Of a DNA stretch of 8,070 bases, positions 1 through 6,749 are shown in pieces. The notes under the pieces are model-generated. The model was not told the DNA's origin and made no database searches. It saw only the letters and a program-made list of their open reading frames with translations. The number at the start of each line of letters is the position of its first letter. Position 1 is the first letter of the stretch. Source of the stretch: Planctomycetaceae bacterium (GTDB lineage: Bacteria; Planctomycetota; Planctomycetia; Pirellulales; Lacipirellulaceae). A program made the translations under genes and the position numbers. The DNA is taken from positions 24,741 through 32,810 of the forward strand of contig PATG01000044.1 of assembly GCA_002713555.1 (NCBI GenBank), written 5' to 3'.

Positions 1-1
1 C

Positions 2-1120
2 GGAACGGGTGGTGATGGAACGACCATCACAATCGCAGAGGTTGACGGTACGGGCAATGCGACTCCAACCGCCACATACGATTCTGGAACGGATACGATT
101 ACCGTCAATGTAGAAGACGATGGTGTCACTGCATTGTCGGCTATCAATACAGCTATCAATAACTTGGCGGACTTCGATGCAGCTCTGACCGTGAATTCGG
201 GTGACGGCAACTACGATGCCGACACGGGCACTGCCGGAAGTGCGGGTGCAGATAACATCAATGCTGCAGCTGCCTTTGCTGGTGGCGTGGAGGCAGGTGG
301 TCTTGTTAATGCAGTTGTGCTGGAGTTGGCTGGAACCAATGGTGCTGAGGTACTGAGTTTCGGTGCCAACACGACTCTCACCGAGCTGGTAGATGGTATT
401 AACCTGGTTAGCGATGCCACGGGTGTTGAAGCAACAGCTAATGGCACGACCCTGGAACTCACATCTTCTTCCTATGGATCCGATGCAATAGTGGATTTGT
501 CTGTGATTGACGATACTGCAGCACTATTCACCGACTCGCGAGAAGTGGGAACAAACATCGCTGCTACTGTGAACGGTGTTACGGCAACTGGCGATAGTAA
601 TGTGCTGACGATCAATACGGCGACTCTCGATCTAACAGCGACATTAGCGGCTGGCTTTACCGGTACCGCAAGCTTTGACATCACCGGTGGTGGTGCGCTA
701 TTCCAACTAGGTCCTGATGTGGTAAGTAACCAACAGACTCGACTTGGTGTAGGTAGCGTGAATACGGCCCAGCTGGGTGGTGCGAGCGGTAAGCTGTTCG
801 AGTTGGGTACTGGTGGAGCCAATGAGCTAACCAGTAACAACCTGGATGTTGCCGCTTCGATTGTCCAAGAAGCAATCGACGAAGTTACCTCACTACGTGG
901 TCGATTGGGTGCATTCCAAAGGGCGACCCTTGAAACCAATAAGCAGGCATTGAATGACACTTTGGTCAACTTGACCGAAGCAGAGAGTTCGATCCGTGAC
1001 GCCGACTTCGCAAGCGAATCGGCTGCACTCACACGATCGCAGATTCTCGTGCAGTCGGGCATAACCGTGCTTCAGATTGCCAACCAGAACCCGCAGAACG
1101 TATTGGCCTTGCTCCGGTAA
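2..1120 (+). CDS. fliC: Flagellin, C-terminal part (5' end outside window)
   Basis: The frame is open from the left edge, giving 372 residues before the TAA; the N-terminal D0/D1 half lies upstream. The last ~89 residues (about 851-1117) are a typical Flagellin_C helix region (LRGRLGAFQ, LNDTLVNLTEAESSIRDAD, then IANQNPQNVLALLR at the end). It packs into the filament core and, in the family, binds FliS before export. The part before about 780 is a long surface-exposed variable region rich in Gly, Ala, Thr, Asp and Asn. It includes a Flagellin-IN-like segment (TTLTELVDGIN..., about 380-510). No Cys, Trp or His occurs in the visible part, and the first Lys is at codon 791-793. The product is the exported filament subunit. 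A strong terminator follows, so it is probably transcribed separately from fliD. The family call is near certain; which flagellin paralogue it is cannot be told. Confidence 0.95.
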   Translation, partial: GTGGDGTTITIAEVDGTGNATPTATYDSGTDTITVNVEDDGVTALSAINTAINNLADFDAALTVNSGDGNYDADTGTAGSAGADNINAAAAFAGGVEAGGLVNAVVLELAGTNGAEVLSFGANTTLTELVDGINLVSDATGVEATANGTTLELTSSSYGSDAIVDLSVIDDTAALFTDSREVGTNIAATVNGVTATGDSNVLTINTATLDLTATLAAGFTGTASFDITGGGALFQLGPDVVSNQQTRLGVGSVNTAQLGGASGKLFELGTGGANELTSNNLDVAASIVQEAIDEVTSLRGRLGAFQRATLETNKQALNDTLVNLTEAESSIRDADFASESAALTRSQILVQSGITVLQIANQNPQNVLALLR

Positions 1121-1140
1121 GCAATTCGTTTGATTTTAAT

Positions 1141-1182
1141 AAAAAAAGCCGGTTCGGCCAGTTTGGTCGGGCCGGTTTTTTT
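1141..1182 (+). terminator. Intrinsic terminator of the flagellin gene, possibly bidirectional
   Basis: The left arm (1142-1159: A-run, then GCCGGTTCGGCC) pairs with the right arm (1165-1182: GGTCGGGCCGG, then T-run) around the loop AGTTT (1160-1164). There are 18 continuous pairs if G-U wobbles are counted. The right arm ends in seven T, 21 nt after the flagellin stop. The matching A-run on the left gives the minus-strand transcript a U-tract too, so it could also stop transcription from the minus-strand frame at 1250-1531. Confidence 0.9.
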
Positions 1183-1249
1183 CTTTTGGTATTTCGAGTT
1201 GCAGGTACAGGGCACCGCATGATGTTTACCAGGAAGCGGCGACGCGCTG

Positions 1250-1531
1250 CTATCCGTTGAGATTTGGCATGTTGTCTTGGGGCTTGAGGATTTTACGATA
1301 TGTTTCTTCCGCTTCAGAAAGCTTGCCTGAATTGTGAAAAGCTACAGCACGGTCTAGGGCTTGCGGCAGGGTTAGTTGGCTACTTTTAGAGCGATTTGCT
1401 GGCAGTCTCGTCCGATCCAAAAGCTTCTTTCGGCTGCTACTCCTGGGTTTGCCGCTTGACTGCTTTTTTGTCTTGTTTTTGCGTCTGGCTATCGTCGGGT
1501 GCTCATAATTGCTTCGTCTCGTGGGAGCCAT
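1250..1531 (-). CDS. Short basic protein with a single TPR-like helix pair; possible truncated TPR gene
   Basis: From the ATG at 1531 this minus-strand frame encodes 93 aa. Residues 1-53 are strongly basic and low in complexity (RRKNKTKKQ, RSSSRKK). Residues ~54-82 read PQALDRAVAFHNSGKLSEAEETYRKILK, shown here only as the pattern ALxxAVxxHxxGxLxEAExxYRxIL. That pattern is typical of the first repeat of bacterial TPR proteins, which normally continue through many repeats, sometimes into a glycosyltransferase or sulfotransferase domain. Here it stops about ten residues later at TAG, and neither other minus-strand frame continues a TPR toward 1186. An upstream in-frame ATG at 1567 would add 12 residues. 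No Shine-Dalgarno sequence is seen. It is either a gene stump next to a flagellin gene or a small real protein; I favour the stump. Confidence 0.45.
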   Translation of the reverse strand: MAPTRRSNYEHPTIARRKNKTKKQSSGKPRSSSRKKLLDRTRLPANRSKSSQLTLPQALDRAVAFHNSGKLSEAEETYRKILKPQDNMPNLNG

Positions 1532-1632
1532 GTTAATAGGGGGGGCTTTTCGATACGGTCCGTACAATCGGGAATACCAGTGCCCATGCTAGCACTTACC
1601 AGTAAGGAGGCTGGTGCCATCAATACAAACTT

Positions 1633-1659
1633 TAGCGATCACGTAAAACGGGCCGATAA
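1633..1659 (+). promoter_or_regulatory. Candidate sigma-28 (FliA) promoter for fliD-fliS
   Basis: GCCGATAA at 1652-1659 matches the -10 consensus of flagellar sigma-28 promoters (TAAAGTTT-N11-GCCGATAA) exactly. The eight bases exactly 11 nt upstream (1633-1640, TAGCGATC) match the -35 box at only four of eight positions. Transcription would start near 1666, giving an untranslated leader of about 115 nt before fliD. Its place in the non-coding gap before a late flagellar operon fits the known role of FliA. The consensus comes from enterobacteria; the planctomycete version is assumed to be similar. Confidence 0.6.
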
Positions 1660-1782
1660 ATACCGAGTGTGTGCGCTGATTCCCCCTGGCATACCTATTG
1701 ATTTCGCTTGGCGACAAATCAGATGAAATTGGGGGGGATGCGGGTCAATCATTTGGCAATATGCTAATGGCAGCTTTTTTCT

Positions 1783-4700
1783 ATGGGTAGAATTACGTCC
1801 AATGTGGGTTTGATCACAGGGCTTCCAATTACGGATACTGTGGATAAATTAATCCAGGTTGCCGGTGCACCCCGAGATCTGCTTACTTCACGTAACCAGG
1901 GTTTGCAGCAACAGCAGCTGGCGATTAATTCGCTGTCCACCCGGCTGCTTAGTTTACGATTTGATTTGAGCAAGCTGAATGTATCAGGCCCCTTCCAAGC
2001 ACGAGAAGTGACTTCGCAAGACGAAGATGTGCTTACTACCAGTCTTTCCAGTGGAGGTAATCCTCCCTTGGGCAGTTTTAAAATCAAACCCGTACTAACG
2101 GCCAGCTCACAGCAATTAATCAGTCAGCGGTTTGATACTCTTGATGATATTCAAGGCACTGGTTCACTGAGCTTCGGGTTTGGCGGTTTTGTTGATAAGG
2201 GAATTTCGCTCAGTGAGCTAAACTCAGGAAGTGGTGTGGCTCGGGGCGAAATCAGAATTACGGATCTTGCTGGTAACTCAGCGGTGATTGATCTCAGTTT
2301 GGCACGCACCGTCGATGATGTAATCAATGTCATCAATTCAGATACCAGGATTAACATCACAGCCACAGTGGATGGCGATACGTTTGTGCTCACAGACGAT
2401 ATTGGAGGAGCAAGTACGCTTACGGTGCAAGAAGTAAACGGTGGTACAACGGCTGTCGACCTGGGGCTCGACGGCATCAGCACCACGGCTTCAACAGTCG
2501 CTGGCGGTGATGTGTTCTCATTGCATGCAGACACGAAGCTGAGCACGTTAAACGATTACAACGGTGTACGTATTACGGACGATACAACGAATATCGATGA
2601 CCTGACAATTTCGCTGCTCGACAATACGTCCGCGGGTGTTGATCTTTCTGGCTCCACGACGCTTGGTGATGTAGTCGATGCGATTAACAACGATACAGAT
2701 TTTACTGGCAAGTTGACTGCCGCTATATCGGCTGATGGCAATCGGCTCGAACTTACGGATTTGACTGCAGGCGCCGGTACCTTTGCTGTTACAAACGGTA
2801 TCACAGGTTCGGCTGCCGATGATTTGGGCTTAACGACGACTGCTGCTGGGGGAGTGATTACGGGCAGTCGGATCACCTCAGGATTGCGAGATACGTTAGT
2901 TTCAAGTCTTCAAGGTGGCGATGGCATTGTACTGGGCAGCATCGATATCACAGACCGTGCAGGGGGTGGTCCAGACACGGTTGATCTTTCACCTGCCGAG
3001 ACCCTGAGTGAAGTGGTGGATTTGATTAACAATTCTACTGCGGAGGTTACGGCGTCCATTAATGCCGCGCGCAATGGAATCTCGGTCTTGGACACGAGCG
3101 GCGGGACGGGCAATCTGGTCATTGCGAGTGGCGACGGAACGAGCGATGCTCTCGGTATCACGCTGAACGTTGCCCAGGACTCGAGTGTGGGCAGTTCTCT
3201 GGGGCGACAAACACTTAGTGAAGCAACACTGCTTTCATCGCTAAATGGAGGGCAGGGCATCACGGCAAGTGATATTAAAATAACAGACAGCGATGGGGCC
3301 ACTGATTCCATAGACCTGAACACTTCAGGAAGCGAGGCCAAAACCATTGGAGATGTTATAGATGCAATCAATGCTTCCACAAAGGTAAGTGTGATAGCCA
3401 GTATTAATGATGCGGGGGATGGGATTTTTCTGACCAATACGGCAACGGGCTCAGCGACGCTTGGAGTGTCTGATATTAACGGCACTTTGGCAGCAGATTT
3501 GAACCTGACACGTGGCAGCGAAATAGTTGACATCAATGGTCAAGACACCCAGGTGATCAATGGTACGAGTAGTTACGCGATTGACTTGACGGATATCGAC
3601 GGATCTTCTCAGTCGATCAGTTTGGCTTCTCTCAATGATGGAGCGGGCATTGATGCAAGTGACATCCGGATCACAGACTCCAGAGGGGGTATCAATAATA
3701 ACGGTGTGACGGTTATTGATTTAAATGGTGCCGATGCAGGAATTACAACCATTGGACAATTGGTCGATGTAATCAATGGCCGTGCTTCAACGGGTGCGAA
3801 TGTCACAGCCAGTATTAACAGTTCAGGCACAGGTATCCTGCTAACGGATAACGCAGGTGGAACAGAGAATCTCCTGGTCGAAGACGTCAATGGTACGGCC
3901 GCCGCCGATTTAAAAATTCTCAGTACCGAAACCATGACCACCAGTATTGATGGCATTGGCTTGTTCACAGCTCAGAGCGCAAGCCAGGGTGCTTTAGAAG
4001 CGGTTGCCAATAAGATTAATGAGCTTGATGCAGGTGTATCTGCCAGTGCTTTTTTCGATGGCGTCGGTTTCCGGCTTTCGCTCGTTGTGGACCAGACGGG
4101 TTCGGCGAACGCGATCCTGTTGGATCCAGGGACATCGGGATTTGAGTTCACAGAGACCTCCTCTGCACGAGACGCTTTGCTTGTGTTAGGCGAACAGGGA
4201 ATTGCGGGTTCTGGTATACTCATCAGCTCTCCAACCAATGAATTTGATCAAGTTATCAGTGGTGTTGATTTGTCGGTGGTGGCTGCAAGCGCAACTTCAG
4301 TCGATGTGTCGGTGACCCAAACCGACAGTGAGATTGTTTCGCTCGTCGAAGATTTTGTTGATTCGTATAATGCACTGCGGAGTGACCTGGATGGGTTGAC
4401 TGATTTTAACGAAGCAGACCTTACTACAGGCTTGCTTTTTGGTACCAACGAAGCCTTGCGCGTGGACACCGAATTGTCACGACTTGTAACAGATCGATAT
4501 ACCGGTGTAGGCAGTTTCGAATCGCTGGAGGAGATTGGCTTAAGTGTTGATGGAGAAGGCAAACTTCAATTCGATGTGGCCCAACTCAAAGAGGCATTTG
4601 CCGAAGACGCCAAGAGTCTGCAAGCGTTATTTGTCGAATCTGATGGAGGCATAGTCGCTAAATTTGACAGCGCCATCGAATCGTTGGCTGGTGCCGACAA

Positions 4701-4914
4701 TGGTTTGCTTACCAACCGAAACGATTCACTCCAGGCAACCATTGATATCAACCAAGATCGTATTGATCGATTTAACGAATCCCTGGATCGACAACGTGAA
4801 GTGTTGCTCCTGCAATTTTTTCAACTAGAACAAGTGATTGCCGGTTTGCAATCCAGTCAGACGGCACTAAGTGCACTCCAACCTTTAGCACCACTTGTAA
4901 GTACCTCGAGATAA
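1783..4914 (+). CDS. fliD: Flagellar hook-associated protein 2 / filament cap FliD, extra long
   Basis: FliD forms the cap at the growing filament tip and helps exported flagellin fold into place. The N-terminus (GRITSNVGLITGLPITDTV, residues 2-20) followed by a Q-rich helix (about 36-66) is the FliD_N region. Five clear Flagellin-IN modules lie at about 141-232, 247-352, 368-462, 478-577 and 598-713, with a degenerate sixth at 722-784. FliD_C follows from ~800 and ends in a coiled coil (about 984-1030; RIDRFNESLDRQREVL, LQFFQLEQVIAGLQSS). At 1043 aa it is about twice the common enterobacterial length of ~470, and the modules account for the excess. No Cys or Trp is present, as expected for an exported axial protein. 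The start is firm: an in-frame TAA at 1765-1767 is followed by ATG 1783 as the first possible start. There is no clear Shine-Dalgarno sequence. fliS follows after 52 nt, probably in the same transcript. Confidence 0.95.
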   Translation: MGRITSNVGLITGLPITDTVDKLIQVAGAPRDLLTSRNQGLQQQQLAINSLSTRLLSLRFDLSKLNVSGPFQAREVTSQDEDVLTTSLSSGGNPPLGSFKIKPVLTASSQQLISQRFDTLDDIQGTGSLSFGFGGFVDKGISLSELNSGSGVARGEIRITDLAGNSAVIDLSLARTVDDVINVINSDTRINITATVDGDTFVLTDDIGGASTLTVQEVNGGTTAVDLGLDGISTTASTVAGGDVFSLHADTKLSTLNDYNGVRITDDTTNIDDLTISLLDNTSAGVDLSGSTTLGDVVDAINNDTDFTGKLTAAISADGNRLELTDLTAGAGTFAVTNGITGSAADDLGLTTTAAGGVITGSRITSGLRDTLVSSLQGGDGIVLGSIDITDRAGGGPDTVDLSPAETLSEVVDLINNSTAEVTASINAARNGISVLDTSGGTGNLVIASGDGTSDALGITLNVAQDSSVGSSLGRQTLSEATLLSSLNGGQGITASDIKITDSDGATDSIDLNTSGSEAKTIGDVIDAINASTKVSVIASINDAGDGIFLTNTATGSATLGVSDINGTLAADLNLTRGSEIVDINGQDTQVINGTSSYAIDLTDIDGSSQSISLASLNDGAGIDASDIRITDSRGGINNNGVTVIDLNGADAGITTIGQLVDVINGRASTGANVTASINSSGTGILLTDNAGGTENLLVEDVNGTAAADLKILSTETMTTSIDGIGLFTAQSASQGALEAVANKINELDAGVSASAFFDGVGFRLSLVVDQTGSANAILLDPGTSGFEFTETSSARDALLVLGEQGIAGSGILISSPTNEFDQVISGVDLSVVAASATSVDVSVTQTDSEIVSLVEDFVDSYNALRSDLDGLTDFNEADLTTGLLFGTNEALRVDTELSRLVTDRYTGVGSFESLEEIGLSVDGEGKLQFDVAQLKEAFAEDAKSLQALFVESDGGIVAKFDSAIESLAGADNGLLTNRNDSLQATIDINQDRIDRFNESLDRQREVLLLQFFQLEQVIAGLQSSQTALSALQPLAPLVSTSR
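2203..4134 (+). repeat. Tandem Flagellin-IN protein modules inside fliD (five clear, one degenerate)
   Basis: Modules lie at about 2203-2478, 2521-2838, 2884-3168, 3214-3513 and 3574-3921, with a worn copy at 3946-4134. Each follows one plan: SLN-G-GI, then I-ITD-G, then a D-L strand, then TIG-VVD-IN, then an -ASIN-G-I-LTD strand pair, and L-V-D-NGTAADLGL at the end. They are repeats of protein sequence; DNA identity is mostly lost. Modules 4 and 5 are the closest pair. The pattern corresponds to the Flagellin hook IN motif (PF07196) as I recall it; boundaries are by eye. Confidence 0.8.
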
Positions 4915-4966
4915 ACCCTGCCCTGTATTTTGCCGCCCCCCAATTCCAATTGTAAGAGAAGTCCGC

Positions 4967-5431
4967 ATGACTCAACCATCTCGCAATCAGTATTTAGAAA
5001 GTAAGATTCTCACGGCATCACAACTCCAGTTGCATTTAATGCTCTTGGATGGTGCTATTCGATTCGGCCGTCAGGCTCTGGCAATCTGGTCAGAGAAAGC
5101 TGATTTTGCAGATGTCGATCTTTTGTTAGCAAAGATGAGTGATGTGGTCGATGAATTGACCCATAGTTCTGCAGCCGGGAAAGAATCATTTTCGAAACAA
5201 TTTGAAGAACAGTATGCCTTTATCTATCGTGAGCTGATTTTCAGTCGATTTAACGAGGATGTTGAAAAACTGAAAAGCTGTCTTGATTTGCTCGCCTACC
5301 AGCAGGAAACCTGGAAGATGGTTTGCGAGAAACTTGAAGCCGACAAGGCCACCCAGGCTGTAAAACCAGGCTTGCCGCACATGCGCCCACAATTGGGGAC
5401 ACCCATCCAGGGTATTTCGATTGAAGCGTAG
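4967..5431 (+). CDS. fliS: Flagellar secretion chaperone FliS
   Basis: FliS binds the C-terminal helix of flagellin in the cytoplasm, keeps it from polymerising and delivers it to the flagellar export gate. The N-terminus (NQYLESKILTAS, residues 7-18, then LMLLDGAIRF at 24-33) is the family's signature. Helices follow to about residue 125, including FNEDVEKLKSCLDLLAYQQETW. Length is 154 aa against about 125-135 for typical FliS. The excess is a Pro/Gly-containing C-terminal tail (about 130-154) with no recognisable motif. The purine stretch AAGAGAAG lies just before the ATG and may be a weak ribosome site. The gene comes 52 nt after fliD with no terminator between, consistent with a fliD-fliS operon under the promoter at 1633-1659. 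Confidence 0.92.
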   Translation: MTQPSRNQYLESKILTASQLQLHLMLLDGAIRFGRQALAIWSEKADFADVDLLLAKMSDVVDELTHSSAAGKESFSKQFEEQYAFIYRELIFSRFNEDVEKLKSCLDLLAYQQETWKMVCEKLEADKATQAVKPGLPHMRPQLGTPIQGISIEA

Positions 5432-5562
5432 CCTGGATAAACCTGTTCGCTCCTCTTAGGGGGACCTTGTTTGGGGCCCTTGGCTAGGCTTCTGGCTTGT
5501 TAGAAATATGCTGCTACTACGGTTCTTTTGCTAGAGTTACGCAGACCTCTAGTGATCGGTGA

Positions 5563-5592
5563 TTGACGCGCTGCCGATTTCGGGCCTATGAT
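5563..5592 (+). promoter_or_regulatory. Candidate sigma-70-type promoter for mqnD
   Basis: TTGACG (5563-5568) and TATGAT (5587-5592) are separated by 18 nt; each matches its consensus box at five of six positions. Transcription would start near 5599, about 93 nt before the mqnD start. It lies in a non-coding gap directly before a housekeeping gene, which supports it, but planctomycete promoter rules are poorly known. Confidence 0.5.
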
Positions 5593-5676
5593 TTGGCTTA
5601 GAGCTTTCCAACTTGCCTTTTGGGGGTGTTTGGTGAGAATCACTAGTCCGCACGTGTCAAGCGACCATGCACCAGC

Positions 5677-5682
5677 GAGGAG
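5677..5682 (+). promoter_or_regulatory. Shine-Dalgarno site that fixes the GTG start of mqnD
   Basis: GAGGAG ends 9 nt before the GTG at 5692. It is the clearest ribosome binding site in the window and supports that GTG; the nearby ATG at 5667 is out of frame. Confidence 0.75.
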
Positions 5683-5691
5683 AACCTTTTT

Positions 5692-6564
5692 GTGACATTG
5701 GCCGAAACGAAGCAACTCATTCGCGTAGGGCATAGCCCCGATCCAGACGATGCTTTCATGTTCCATGCGCTCACCAACGACCATGTGGATACGGGGCCCT
5801 ATCGATTCACCCATGAATTGGTCGACATCGAAACATTGAATCAGCGTGCTTTCACAGGCGAGTTGGAACTCACGGCGATTAGTATCCATGCCTACGCCTA
5901 TTTGCACGACAAGTACGCAATCTGTAGTTGCGGAGCAAGCATGGGCGAAGGTTATGGCCCGATGGTTGTCGCGCGCGAAGCATGCCATGTAGAAGATCTT
6001 AAAGCCAAGACAATTGCCATTCCGGGTAAACTTACCAGCGCGTTTCTTGCTTTGAGGCTTTGCTTAGGACAGGATTTTGAATTTGTTCCGGTGCCATTCG
6101 ATAAAATAATTCCCGCTGTGGCTGAAGGGGAGTTCGAAGGGCAGTCTGTCGATGCGGGACTCATCATCCATGAAGGTCAGCTGACCTATGCCAACAGTGA
6201 TTTGCAACTGGTCGTTGATCTTGGCGTTTGGTGGCATGAACTTACAGGTGGCTTGCCATTACCCTTGGGGGCAAACGGAATTCGTAAAGATTTAGGATCG
6301 GAGACGATTCAAGAAGTTCAACGCCTCTTGTATGAGAGCATCCAATATGGGCTCAATAACCGTCAGGAGGCTTTGGACTATGCCTTACAATACGGTCGAG
6401 ATTTGGATCAGGATAAGGCCGACAAGTTTGTCGGCATGTATGTGAATGACCGGACACTTGATTTTGGTCCCGAAGGACGTGAGTCGGTCGCCAGATTCCT
6501 CAAGATGGGATTCGATCAGGGAATTTTGCCGGAATTGACTGTGCCTGAATTCGTGGAATTCTAG
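5692..6564 (+). CDS. mqnD: 1,4-dihydroxy-6-naphthoate synthase (menaquinone, futalosine pathway)
   Basis: MqnD converts cyclic dehypoxanthine futalosine to 1,4-dihydroxy-6-naphthoate, a late cytoplasmic step of menaquinone synthesis by the futalosine route. The fold resembles periplasmic binding proteins but there is no signal peptide. Family marks: GHSPDPDDAFMF (residues 13-24), GLIIHEGQLTY (156-166, including the His at 160 that corresponds to the family's catalytic His), and LPLPLGANGI (188-197). Length is 290 aa, close to the usual 270-290. The GTG start is backed by GAGGAG 9 nt upstream. No other menaquinone gene is in the window, so the rest of the pathway must be elsewhere. It has its own candidate promoter and is probably independent of the flagellar operon. 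The related MqnA also has a binding-protein fold, but the SPDPDDAFMF and IIHEG motifs point to MqnD. Confidence 0.95.
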   Translation: MTLAETKQLIRVGHSPDPDDAFMFHALTNDHVDTGPYRFTHELVDIETLNQRAFTGELELTAISIHAYAYLHDKYAICSCGASMGEGYGPMVVAREACHVEDLKAKTIAIPGKLTSAFLALRLCLGQDFEFVPVPFDKIIPAVAEGEFEGQSVDAGLIIHEGQLTYANSDLQLVVDLGVWWHELTGGLPLPLGANGIRKDLGSETIQEVQRLLYESIQYGLNNRQEALDYALQYGRDLDQDKADKFVGMYVNDRTLDFGPEGRESVARFLKMGFDQGILPELTVPEFVEF

Positions 6565-6749
6565 GAGAATGCGACAACACAACATGGAGCGAATGGGTTT
6601 TCGCGTCATTACTGGATATACGACTGGATATGCGGAAATCAATTACCTGAATAATGTGTCATCTGCAATAATCTATCCAATCAGTGTAGTTCCGTGTACG
6701 ATTCTGTCCAATCGGACTGAAGTACTGCGCTTTTCTCACGTTGGCTTTC

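Larger units (their letters stand above)
5432..5691. other. Intergenic spacer between fliS and mqnD
   Basis: This 260-nt gap holds no convincing gene. A minus-strand frame that enters it is mainly the shadow of mqnD. No clear intrinsic terminator follows fliS: the only local hairpin (around 5450-5465) is short, wobble-rich and lacks a T-run. The gap contains the promoter candidate at 5563-5592 and an 8-bp inverted repeat, CTAGTGAT (5549-5556) and ATCACTAG (5639-5646). Confidence 0.6.

Noticed and set aside
1499..1726. 75-codon plus-strand frame upstream of fliD
   Set aside because: It starts inside the minus-strand TPR-like frame, runs through the sigma-28 promoter candidate and resembles nothing known.
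1750..1775. Possible sigma-54 promoter (TTGGCA...TGC) just before fliD
   Set aside because: The GG-to-GC spacing is 6 nt, not the 10 needed for sigma-54.
2910..3536. Long minus-strand frames opposite fliD (such as this 208-codon one)
   Set aside because: They mirror the repetitive codon use of fliD, are Ser/Val/Pro-rich and have no family resemblance.
5573..5580. GCCGATTT as a second sigma-28 -10 box before mqnD
   Set aside because: Only six of eight positions match and no -35 box lies at the right distance; the sigma-70-type boxes fit better.
5500..5988. Minus-strand frame of 162 codons across the fliS-mqnD gap and mqnD start
   Set aside because: Most of it is antisense to the well-supported mqnD coding region, and the part in the gap shows no recognisable motif.
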